Shown one piece after another: positions 1 through 8,291 of a stretch of 64,000 nt of DNA. Below the pieces are notes generated by a model. That model was given only the letters and a program-made list of their open reading frames with translations. It ran no database searches and was not told where the DNA came from. Origin of the DNA: an uncultured Verrucomicrobia subdivision 3 bacterium (GTDB lineage Bacteria; Verrucomicrobiota; Verrucomicrobiia; Limisphaerales; UBA11358); assembly GCA_903850425.1 (NCBI GenBank), contig CAINLR010000109.1, positions 1 through 64,000 of the forward strand, in the 5' to 3' direction. The translations under genes and the position numbers were made by a program. Every line of letters begins with the position of its first letter. Within the stretch, counting starts at the first letter, position 1.

Positions 1-2
1 TG

Positions 3-113
3 GCGGAGCGAAATCTGGCGCCCAAGCGATACGTCTGGCGCAAGAAGGGTGAGGAAATTCTGGCCAAGATTTCCAAAGCCCGGGCGGCCCAAGTCGCCAC
101 ATCACCGTTATGA
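3..113 (+). pseudogene. C-terminal fragment of an IS630-like transposase (truncated by window start)
   Basis: Frame 3 reads AERNLAPKRYVWRKKGEEILAKISKARAAQVATSPL*, resembling IS630-family C-termini (..PFVWTKTADEIL..ARA..). Confidence 0.5.
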
Positions 114-158
114 CCCCTCATTTACAGAACACTACACTAGAATCCCCTCCGCCGGCAC

Positions 159-184
159 CCACCGGGCTGAAGCCCGGTGCTAAT
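159..184. repeat. REP-like palindrome CCACCGGGCTGAAGCCCGGTGCTAAT
   Basis: Same 26-mer at 10925-10950 and inverted at 10812-10837. Confidence 0.85.
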
Positions 185-350
185 CAGGGTCGCGTCGGAG
201 GGTCGGCCAATTGGGTGTAGCGATGGCGACAAGCTGCGCGCCGGCACCTTTTCGCCGGCGGGTGCAGTTCTAAATTAGCTCGAAAGCCGGTTACCAAAGC
301 GCAAAGCCCTGCGTCTAACGCGGCAGAAATCAAACCCGGAACCGATCGCT

Positions 351-2537
351 TTGATAAAATCCTCTATGAATTTCGCCAGACTAGCGGCGGTGGTTCTGCT
401 TTTTGCGATCCCCGTAATGGCCCCGGCGGCGACCAATTCCGCCGTCACGGTGGTCGAGGATGAAAACTCTTTCACGCTCGCCAACGGCATCGTCACGGCG
501 GAAGTCGCCAAGTATTCCGGCAATTTGATTGCGCTGAAGTTTCGCGGCCTCGAAATGCTGGATGCCGGCAACCGGCAGCCTGCCTATTGGTCACACAACG
601 CCGCGCGCGGCCGGCAGGAAACGCGCGTCACCATTGATCCCAAGACCAACGCCGGCGAACGCGGCGAAGTTTCCATCAAGGGCATTTCCGGCGGCAACCA
701 AATCGGCAGCGGCCCGGGCGGCAGCGTGGTGGCGGATGTGGAAATCCGTTTCGCGCTCGGCCGTGGCGATTCGGGCGTTTACACCTATTCCATTTTTTCG
801 CACCCGACCAATTATCCCGCCACCTCCGTGGGCGAGGCGCGCTTCTGCATGAAGCTCAACGATGACCTCTTCGATTGGATGACGGTGGATTCCAACCGGA
901 ACATGAAAATGATCTCGACCTACGATTGGAATCACGGCACGCAGATGAACGGAAAGGAAATGCGCCGGATGAACAGCGGGCTTTACCAAGGCCAAGTGGA
1001 ACACAAATACGATTACTCCGCCAACCAGTTCGACGTGCGGGCGTGGGGTTGGTCGAGCAGCAGCAATCACGTCGGCATCTGGCTCGTGAATCCCAGCGTG
1101 GAATATCTGAGCGGCGGGCCGACAAAGTTTGAACTCTCCTCGCACCGCGACGCCACCTTCACCGACAGCCTTACCGCGCCCGCGCCGCCGACGTTGTTGA
1201 ACTATTGGCGCAGCAGTCATTACGGCGGCAGCATTTGCAATATTGCGCAAACCGATGCGTGGACCAAAGTCATCGGGCCGTTCTTGATCTATTGCAATTC
1301 CGGCGCGACGCCCGAGGCGATGTGGAAGAATGCGCTGGCTCAAGCCGACATGGAATCCACCGCCTGGCCATTCGCTTGGGTCGACGGCGTGGACTATCCG
1401 CACCAAGCAGAACGCGCGACGGTTACCGGAAAAATCACGCTGAATGATCCGCAAGCGCCCGATCTCCGCATGAGCAATCTGCTGGTCGGTTTGTCCGCGC
1501 CGGATTATTCGCCGGCCAGCATTCCGCGCGGACGCGGTGCTTTCGGCGGCGGCTTTGGCCCGGGGGGCGGCGGCGAGGATGAAACCAATTATCTGCGCAA
1601 CGTCAGCGGCGGCGGCCGCAACGCCGATTTCAACGCAACCAATTTCCCTCCGCGCGTTGGCGGGAACATCACAAATCAATTGGGCACCAATCCCTTTGCG
1701 CGCTTTGGCACGAACGGTTTTCGCGGACGCGGCGGGCGCGGCGGCGGCGGATTCAACTCCGGCCCGCACATGGTGGACTGGCAGAATGACGCCAAAAACT
1801 ATCAGTTTTGGGTGCGCGCCGATGCGGATGGAAATTTTTCCATCCCGAATGTCCGCGCCGGCAACTACACGCTGCACGCCATTGCGGATGGAGTGTTGGG
1901 CGATCTGGCTGTAACCAACATTGCCGTCGCATCCGGGAAAAATCTGGCGCTGGGGAAAATTGACTGGCAGCCCGTGCGATTCGGAAAACAACTGTGGGAC
2001 ATCGGCATTCCGAATCGCACTGGCGCGGAGTTCTTCAAGGGCCACGATTATTTTCATTGGGGTTGGTATCTCCAATATCCGAAGCTGTTTCCCTATGACG
2101 TGAAGTATGTCATCGGTAAAAGCAATTTCCGCCAAGACTGGTTTTTCGAGCAGGTGCCTTACAATGACGACACCAACAACGTCACCGGTCGCGGCAACGG
2201 CAGTGCGACGACCTGGACGGTCGCGTTCAATCTACCTTCGCCGCCCCAGGGCAGAGCGACGTTGCGGCTGGCGATCTGCGGCGTTGGCACGCGCACCCTC
2301 ACGGCAGAATTGAATGACCAGTCCATCGGCAACGTCAGCAACCTCGTCTATAACGCGACCATCAATCGCGATGGCATCGGCGGCTATTGGATGGAGCACA
2401 ATCTCGCGTTCGACGCGTCGCTGATGAAAGCGGGGACGAATGTATTGAGCCTCACCGTTCCCGCCGGTGGCTTGATGAATGGCATCATTTACGATTATCT
2501 GCGACTGGAATTAGATGAATCTCCCAAGCCAAAATAG
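351..2537 (+). CDS. Rhamnogalacturonan lyase-like protein (polysaccharide lyase family 4 type), secreted
   Basis: 728 aa, signal peptide, N-terminal lyase-like beta domain, middle carboxypeptidase-regulatory-like segment (VRAGNYTLHAIADG), C-terminal CBM-like jelly roll. Confidence 0.75.
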   Translation: MIKSSMNFARLAAVVLLFAIPVMAPAATNSAVTVVEDENSFTLANGIVTAEVAKYSGNLIALKFRGLEMLDAGNRQPAYWSHNAARGRQETRVTIDPKTNAGERGEVSIKGISGGNQIGSGPGGSVVADVEIRFALGRGDSGVYTYSIFSHPTNYPATSVGEARFCMKLNDDLFDWMTVDSNRNMKMISTYDWNHGTQMNGKEMRRMNSGLYQGQVEHKYDYSANQFDVRAWGWSSSSNHVGIWLVNPSVEYLSGGPTKFELSSHRDATFTDSLTAPAPPTLLNYWRSSHYGGSICNIAQTDAWTKVIGPFLIYCNSGATPEAMWKNALAQADMESTAWPFAWVDGVDYPHQAERATVTGKITLNDPQAPDLRMSNLLVGLSAPDYSPASIPRGRGAFGGGFGPGGGGEDETNYLRNVSGGGRNADFNATNFPPRVGGNITNQLGTNPFARFGTNGFRGRGGRGGGGFNSGPHMVDWQNDAKNYQFWVRADADGNFSIPNVRAGNYTLHAIADGVLGDLAVTNIAVASGKNLALGKIDWQPVRFGKQLWDIGIPNRTGAEFFKGHDYFHWGWYLQYPKLFPYDVKYVIGKSNFRQDWFFEQVPYNDDTNNVTGRGNGSATTWTVAFNLPSPPQGRATLRLAICGVGTRTLTAELNDQSIGNVSNLVYNATINRDGIGGYWMEHNLAFDASLMKAGTNVLSLTVPAGGLMNGIIYDYLRLELDESPKPK

Positions 2538-2607
2538 GCTCACTTGTCGGCAAAAATTTTAATGACACGCGGGTTGGCAGCGTCAAGAATAAGCGCGGCA
2601 CACACGC

Positions 2608-3324
2608 ATGACGATCACGCTTTTTATTCCCTGTTTCATAGACGCGCTGTTTCCGCGCGCGGGCATCAGCATGGTGCAACTCCTCGAAGGCCTCGGTCAC
2701 AAGGTTGTCTGTCCGCCGGAAATTTCCTGCTGCGGCCAGCCGCCGTTCAACTCCGGTTACTGGGACGAGGCGCGCCCGGTCGCCGCCAAAGTTCTGGAAC
2801 AACTCAAAGACGCCGAAGCCGTCGTCATCGGTTCCGGTTCCTGCGGCGCGATGGTTAAAAAGTTTTATCCCGAGCTGTTCGCCGGCAAACCGCAGGAAGC
2901 AATGGCCAAAAAAGTCGCCGCGCGCACGTGGGAATTTTCTGACTTCATTGTGACCAAACTCGGCGTCACGGATTTTGGCGCGAAGTTCCCGCACAAAATC
3001 ACCTTCCACGACGGCTGCCACGGTTTGCGCGAACTCGGCATCAAGAAATCGCCGCGCGCCTTGCTCGCCAAGGTCCAGGGTTTGCAACTCGTCGAGATGG
3101 CCGAGGCCGAGACGTGCTGCGGCTTCGGCGGCACCTTCGCCGCGAAGTTCCCGATGATCTCCACCGCGATGGGCGATGTGAAATGCGCCAGCGCCGCCGA
3201 GACCGGCGCGGAATACATTGTCTCCAACGACTCCAGTTGCTTGATGCACCTGCAAGGCTTGCTGTCGCGTCAGGGCAAGCCGCTGAAAACCATTCACCTC
3301 GCGGAAGTGCTGACCCAAAAATGA
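2608..3324 (+). CDS. lutA: (Fe-S)-binding protein, lactate utilization LutA/YkgE
   Basis: CCG-type motifs (ISCCGQPPFNSGYW, ETCCGFGGTFAAKF), followed by lutB and lutC. Confidence 0.9.
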   Translation: MTITLFIPCFIDALFPRAGISMVQLLEGLGHKVVCPPEISCCGQPPFNSGYWDEARPVAAKVLEQLKDAEAVVIGSGSCGAMVKKFYPELFAGKPQEAMAKKVAARTWEFSDFIVTKLGVTDFGAKFPHKITFHDGCHGLRELGIKKSPRALLAKVQGLQLVEMAEAETCCGFGGTFAAKFPMISTAMGDVKCASAAETGAEYIVSNDSSCLMHLQGLLSRQGKPLKTIHLAEVLTQK

Positions 3325-3329
3325 AATTT

Positions 3330-3468
3330 CAACCACGGATAAACACGGATGGACACGGATGGAAAGACGCGAACTACGCGAATTATCGCGAATTACAATG
3401 TCCGGTCTTTAATTCGCGTCAATTCGCGTCAGTTTTTATCTGTGCTCATCCGTGTCCATCCGTGGTTC
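3330..3468. repeat. Interspersed inverted repeat (ACCACGGATNNACACGGAT family), copy a
   Basis: AACCACGGATAAACACGGATGGACACGGATGG at left and ATCCGTGTCCATCCGTGGTT at right; copies at 17629, 28644 and 35390. Confidence 0.9.
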
Positions 3469-3481
3469 ATTCTTTTTCCGC

Positions 3482-4879
3482 ATGAGCACCTTCGCCACAG
3501 GTTTTCTCAAACAAGCCCGCGTGATGACGGCGGATTTGCGCCATCGCAAAATCATCCGCACGGCGCTGACCAATTACGAGATCGTCCGCGACAAACGCAA
3601 AGGCGCGTTTCAAAGCTGGGAATCCGCACGGTCGGCGGCGGCGGAAACCAAATGGGAAGCCGTCAATCATCTCGATAAATATCTCGTCGAGTTCGTTTCA
3701 AAACTGGAAGCGCGCGGCACGAAGCTGCATTGGGCCAGCACCGGCGCGCAGGCGAGCGAGATCATTTTGGAGATCGTTCGCGAAAAAAACGCCCGCTCCG
3801 TCATCAAGTCCAAGTCCATGACCAGCGAGGAAGTGCATCTGAACGACGCGCTCGAAAAAGCCGGGCTGGAAGTCGTCGAAAGTGACCTTGGCGAATTCAT
3901 TATGCAACTGCGCGATGAACCGCCGTATCACATCGTGTTCCCCTCGATGCATCTCACGCGTGGCGAGATCAAAGAGTTGTTCGAGCGCGAACTGGGCGAC
4001 GCGCCTTCCGACAGTCCCGAGGAACTCACGATGGTGGCCCGCCGTGCGTTGCGGAAAAAATATCTGACGGCGGACATTGGCTTCACCGGCGCCAATTTCG
4101 CCATCGCCGAAACCGGCATGATTTCCATCACGGAAAACGAGGGCAACGCGCGCCTCACCGCCGCACTGCCCAAGACGATGGTTTCGCTGCTTGGCATTGA
4201 AAAAGTGCTGCCTCGATTGGAAGACCTCGCGCTGTTTTTACCGATGCTCGCGACGGCGGGAACTGGTCAGGCGTTGACGTGTTACAACACGATGTATGGC
4301 GGTCCGCGCCAGCCCGGCGAGTGCGACGGCCCGGAGGAATTTCACGTCATCCTGCTCGACAATCGTCGCACGGAACTCCTCGCCGACGCCGAGCAGCGCG
4401 ACGCGCTGCATTGCATCCGTTGTGGCGCGTGTCTGAACGCCTGCCCGATTTTTCGCAACATCGGTGGACACACTTACGCCACGACTTACAGCGGCCCCAT
4501 CGGCTCGGTCATCACGCCACACCTGCGCGGCTTGCAGGATTGGAAGCATCTTTCCGCCGCCTCGTCGCTGTGCGGCGGTTGCACCGAGGTGTGCCCGGTG
4601 AAAATTGATCTGCACCATCATCTGCTGCACAACCGTCGCAATGCCGCGAAAGAAAAACCAGCTTTGATTGAGCGGTCGCTGTATCTGATTTTTGGTTTCG
4701 TCGCGAACCGTCCGGCACTGTGGTCGCTTGGCAAGAAGCTCGGGCGACTCAGCCAGCCGTTGCACAATCTGGTGAAAGGCTCCGCGCTCGATCCGGCGCG
4801 GTCGTGGACGCAAACGCGCGATCTGCCGCCGCTGGCGCAAGAATCTTTCAAAGACTGGTGGAAAAAAAGAAATAGATGA
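3482..4879 (+). CDS. lutB: Iron-sulfur cluster-binding protein LutB
   Basis: LutB-type sequence with HCIRCGACLNACPIF and CGGCTEVCPVKI motifs. Confidence 0.92.
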   Translation: MSTFATGFLKQARVMTADLRHRKIIRTALTNYEIVRDKRKGAFQSWESARSAAAETKWEAVNHLDKYLVEFVSKLEARGTKLHWASTGAQASEIILEIVREKNARSVIKSKSMTSEEVHLNDALEKAGLEVVESDLGEFIMQLRDEPPYHIVFPSMHLTRGEIKELFERELGDAPSDSPEELTMVARRALRKKYLTADIGFTGANFAIAETGMISITENEGNARLTAALPKTMVSLLGIEKVLPRLEDLALFLPMLATAGTGQALTCYNTMYGGPRQPGECDGPEEFHVILLDNRRTELLADAEQRDALHCIRCGACLNACPIFRNIGGHTYATTYSGPIGSVITPHLRGLQDWKHLSAASSLCGGCTEVCPVKIDLHHHLLHNRRNAAKEKPALIERSLYLIFGFVANRPALWSLGKKLGRLSQPLHNLVKGSALDPARSWTQTRDLPPLAQESFKDWWKKRNR

Positions 4880-4886
4880 AGGCAGA

Positions 4887-5594
4887 ATGAAAAACGAAGA
4901 AACAGTCTTGAGCGAACGCGAAAAAATTCTGGCCCGCGTGCGCGAGGCGCTGAGCGTTCCGGCGCATGTTCCCGGCGCACACGGCCTCGCACCGCTGGCG
5001 GCTTCGGCGCAATCTTCCGCTGCCGGCGTGCGCCAGTGGCTGCCAAAAGTCGGCAACAGTTTTGCCGAACAACTTGGCTTGTTTCAAAAGAACGCCACCG
5101 AGTTGAAGACGGATTTTCAGTTGTTTGATTCGGCTGAGGAAATGCGCCAAGCCCTCGTCCGGTTACGCGATGCGGAAGGTTGGAAGCGCGTGGCCTGTCA
5201 CTCCGGAGATTTGACGAATGCCATTTGCCCGCCGCTGAACCTGCCAATGTTGCGCACGGATAAGGCTTACGATGTGCACGAAATGGAAGCCTGCGATGCG
5301 GGCATCAGCGAGTGCGATGCGCTCGTCGCGCAGACCGGTAGCGTGCTGGTGACGAGCCGCAGTGCGGGCGGACGCGCCTTGTCGGTGCTGCCGCCGCACC
5401 ATGTCGTTATTGCGCGACGTGAACAACTCGTGGCGGATTTGCCGGCGGCTTTTGCTTTGGTGAAAACGAAATACGCGCCGGACTTCCCGAGCATGATTTC
5501 CTTCATCACCGGCCCCAGTCGCACCGGCGACATTGAGCGCATTTTGGTTTTGGGCGCGCATGGGCCGAAGCGGTTGACCATTTTGGTTTTCTAG
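4887..5594 (+). CDS. lutC: LutC/YkgG family protein
   Basis: VAQTGSVLVTSRSAGGRALSVLPPHHVVI and SFITGPSRTGDIERILVLGAHGPK motifs; third gene of lut cluster. Confidence 0.92.
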   Translation: MKNEETVLSEREKILARVREALSVPAHVPGAHGLAPLAASAQSSAAGVRQWLPKVGNSFAEQLGLFQKNATELKTDFQLFDSAEEMRQALVRLRDAEGWKRVACHSGDLTNAICPPLNLPMLRTDKAYDVHEMEACDAGISECDALVAQTGSVLVTSRSAGGRALSVLPPHHVVIARREQLVADLPAAFALVKTKYAPDFPSMISFITGPSRTGDIERILVLGAHGPKRLTILVF

Positions 5595-5631
5595 CCCGTC
5601 ACTGGATTTCCCATGGCCTGATGTTAAGCTT

Positions 5632-6051
5632 TTGATCATGAACGAAACTCCTGCGAACCCCGCGAAGATACTGGTGATTGACGACAACGCCATCATCCAG
5701 CGCACCGTTCAGCTGGCGTTGCAGGAACTCGGCTATCAAACGGTCGTGACCGGAGAAATTGCCGAGGCGTTGAATTTTGTGCGCCGGGAAAAGCCGGCGT
5801 TGATCCTGTTGGACATCAATTTTCCGCCCGACTCCGCCACGTTCAGCGGCGGATTGCGGGACGGGTTCTGGGCCCTCGAGTGGATGCGTTATTTGGGCGA
5901 ACTCGAAGGCGTGCCGGTCATCGTGATCTCGGGCGATGATCCGATTGCTGCCAAGCCGCGGGCGCTGGCGGCCGGTGCCAGAGCCTATCTGCACAAGCCC
6001 ATCCGCAAGGATGAACTGGCTGCCACCGTCGCCGAATTGTTGAAAAAATGA
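5632..6051 (+). CDS. Single-domain response regulator
   Basis: Receiver motifs VIDDNAIIQ, LILLDINFPPDS, VIVISGDD, HKPIRK. Confidence 0.88.
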   Translation: MIMNETPANPAKILVIDDNAIIQRTVQLALQELGYQTVVTGEIAEALNFVRREKPALILLDINFPPDSATFSGGLRDGFWALEWMRYLGELEGVPVIVISGDDPIAAKPRALAAGARAYLHKPIRKDELAATVAELLKK

Positions 6052-6130
6052 TTTCGGCCTGGCTTAACGTTCACCGTCGCGCAACGCTGCTTACGGCGAG
6101 AGCCAGCTCAAGTTCCCTCCGGATTGACCG

Positions 6131-6607
6131 ATGTCTAAAGGTGACTCTGCCCTTATGATGCCCGCGCAAGCCACGACCGTGCTGCGCAAAATCCTGGTGA
6201 TTGATGACAATCCAATCATCCAGCGGGCGGTTTATTTTGCCCTGCGGGACAAGGGCTTTCTCGTGTTGATGTCCGGAACCATCAGCGATGCCCTGAACCT
6301 TATCCACCAGCAAAAACCGGAGTTGATACTACTGGATCTCAATTTTCCGGTGGACAGTTCAGACTTGGGCGTGTCCTTGAGTGACGGGTTTACCGCTCTC
6401 CAATGGTTGCGACGGACGGATCATGCCAAGAACCTTCCCATCGTTGTCATTTCCGGATCCAATGAGGGAGAATCCCGGCCGCGGGCGCTGGCGTTGGGTG
6501 CCTCGGCTTATCTGGCGAAGCCGCTCGACAAGGAGAAATTGCAGACGCTCATTGTGACATTGCTGGGCAAGCACCCCCCCAACCCGACGGCATATCCGCT
6601 TTCCTGA
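6131..6607 (+). CDS. Single-domain response regulator (paralogue of preceding gene)
   Basis: VIDDNPIIQRAVYFAL, LILLDLNFPVDS, VVISGSN, AKPLDKEKL. Confidence 0.88.
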   Translation: MSKGDSALMMPAQATTVLRKILVIDDNPIIQRAVYFALRDKGFLVLMSGTISDALNLIHQQKPELILLDLNFPVDSSDLGVSLSDGFTALQWLRRTDHAKNLPIVVISGSNEGESRPRALALGASAYLAKPLDKEKLQTLIVTLLGKHPPNPTAYPLS

Positions 6608-6679
6608 CTTCGGGAGCGAGGGTGCGCCGCACTCATAAAGTTCATTTCGGAATTTGAAACGGCGGCGAGCTGCGCTAAA

Positions 6680-7336
6680 ATGGTGGGTGTGAAACGCAAA
6701 TTGATTTTGCCGGCGATCTTCATCTTGATGTTCGCAGTATCGCGGATCCCCGGACTGATGCCGCTGAATTTCAGCGTGGCGTATGCGTTTGCTTTTTGTG
6801 CCGGGGTATTTTTTCGTGGACCGATGGGATGGTGGCTGCCGCTCGGAGTGATGCTGGCCACGGATATCGGCCTGAATTGCTATTACTCCGCGCACGGCGT
6901 GGCGGTCTGGGATGCGGCGAACCTCGACAATCTCGCCTTCAATTATGTGGCCTACGCGATTTTAGTTTTTCTCGGCCGACGTTTCAAACCGCAAGCTTCA
7001 TTTCTCGGGCTGCTGGGCGGTGGAATACTTGGCGCGATTTTGTTTTACTTCATCACCAACACCGCGTCCTGGTTATTCAATCCGTTTCATAATCCGGAAT
7101 ACACCAAGAACCTCGCGGGCTGGCTGATCGCACTTACCAAAGGCACGGGCGGTTATCCTTCGACCTGGGAGTTTTTCCGCAACACGCTACTGAGTGGTGC
7201 TCTGTTCACGGCGTTGTTTGGCGCGCTGGGCAAGCTCACCGCCGAATCGCCCGCAGAAAAAAATGCCGGCGCGCGCGAGCCGGAAGCCGAGGACGAATCG
7301 GAAGCGGCTCCGGAACCGGAGGAAGCGAAGACCTGA
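6680..7336 (+). CDS. DUF6580-like putative integral membrane transport protein
   Basis: Several hydrophobic helices; RIPGLMPLNFSVAYAFAFCAGVFFRGPMGWWLPLGVMLATDIGLNCYY. Confidence 0.65.
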   Translation: MVGVKRKLILPAIFILMFAVSRIPGLMPLNFSVAYAFAFCAGVFFRGPMGWWLPLGVMLATDIGLNCYYSAHGVAVWDAANLDNLAFNYVAYAILVFLGRRFKPQASFLGLLGGGILGAILFYFITNTASWLFNPFHNPEYTKNLAGWLIALTKGTGGYPSTWEFFRNTLLSGALFTALFGALGKLTAESPAEKNAGAREPEAEDESEAAPEPEEAKT

Positions 7337-7417
7337 CCTCGGAGCTGTGATGGGTGACTTGGCAATCTCTCGTCCTCAATCTTCAAGTCACCCTTCACGC
7401 ATCCCCCAATACCTCTC

Positions 7418-7879
7418 ATGAAAATCGGCGTTATTTCGGACACTCATGGCTTCCTCGATCCGCGCGTGCAGCGACTGTTTGCCGGTGTGGACCACATCTT
7501 ACACGCTGGGGATATCGGCGACCCGATGATTGAATTTGAATTGCGGTTGATTGCCCCGGTCACCGCCGTCCTGGGCAACAATGATGCGGGGCTGCCCTTC
7601 AAGGAAACTGAGGTGGTCTCCCTGGCGGAAAAGAAATTTCTCGTGCATCACATCATCAACCCGCGCGCGCTCCCAGAGGAAATTAACGCCCGCATCCAGC
7701 GTGAGCAGCCCGCTGTCGTTGTCTTCGGCCATACGCACAAACAGTTTTGCGAAGTTATGGCAGACATCCTCTTCTTCAATCCCGGCTATGCCGGCAAGCC
7801 GAAGTTTGGTGCCGAGCGCAGCGTGGCTCTGCTCAACGTGGAAAACGGCGCCATCGTTCCGAAATTTATTTCACTTTGA
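7418..7879 (+). CDS. YfcE/MJ0936-family metallophosphoesterase
   Basis: ISDTHG, HAGDIGD, VLGNND, VFGHTHK motifs. Confidence 0.9.
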   Translation: MKIGVISDTHGFLDPRVQRLFAGVDHILHAGDIGDPMIEFELRLIAPVTAVLGNNDAGLPFKETEVVSLAEKKFLVHHIINPRALPEEINARIQREQPAVVVFGHTHKQFCEVMADILFFNPGYAGKPKFGAERSVALLNVENGAIVPKFISL

Positions 7880-7928
7880 TGGGGCGTGGGCGGGGACTTT
7901 TTGCGGGTTGGCGACTCTTACCATCGCC

Positions 7929-8291
7929 ATGTCGTCGAAATCGATTCTGTCTGACTTTAGCTGGCTGTTCCTCATTGTGCTGTTTGGTGCCTTCACTTGG
8001 TCGGCGGCTGCGGTCAGCCCCAATGGCACCCCATCGTTTATCATCAACGCCCAGAACCATCCAACCCTGACGCTGACGCGTGGCGTCACTTATGTGTTCG
8101 TGCTTTCAGGCACCTCCATTCGTCCGTTTTGGATCAAGACCGATCTCACCATCGGTTCTGGCGGCGGTTGGCCCATTGCCCGCGCCCGGGCTATTTGTTT
8201 TCAGCGAGTGCCGCCTGCGTGGCCAGCAACTCGCGCCGCATTTCCGCCGCCGATGCATACCGTTCGGCGCAGTTCGGGTGACAGGCTTTGA
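7929..8291 (+). pseudogene. 5' remnant of a secreted protein gene, truncated against the converging kinase gene
   Basis: Signal peptide plus NHPTLTLTRGVTYVFVLSG...PFWIKTD, then low-complexity readthrough overlapping the kinase 3' end. Confidence 0.5.

Noticed and set aside
591-2135. 514-aa minus-strand ORF opposite the lyase gene
   Set aside because: Low-complexity composition antisense to a well-supported CDS; high-GC shadow ORF.
3349-3678. 109-aa ORF MDTDGKTRTTRI...
   Set aside because: Translation of the ACCACGGAT repeat and out-of-frame lutB; not a protein gene.
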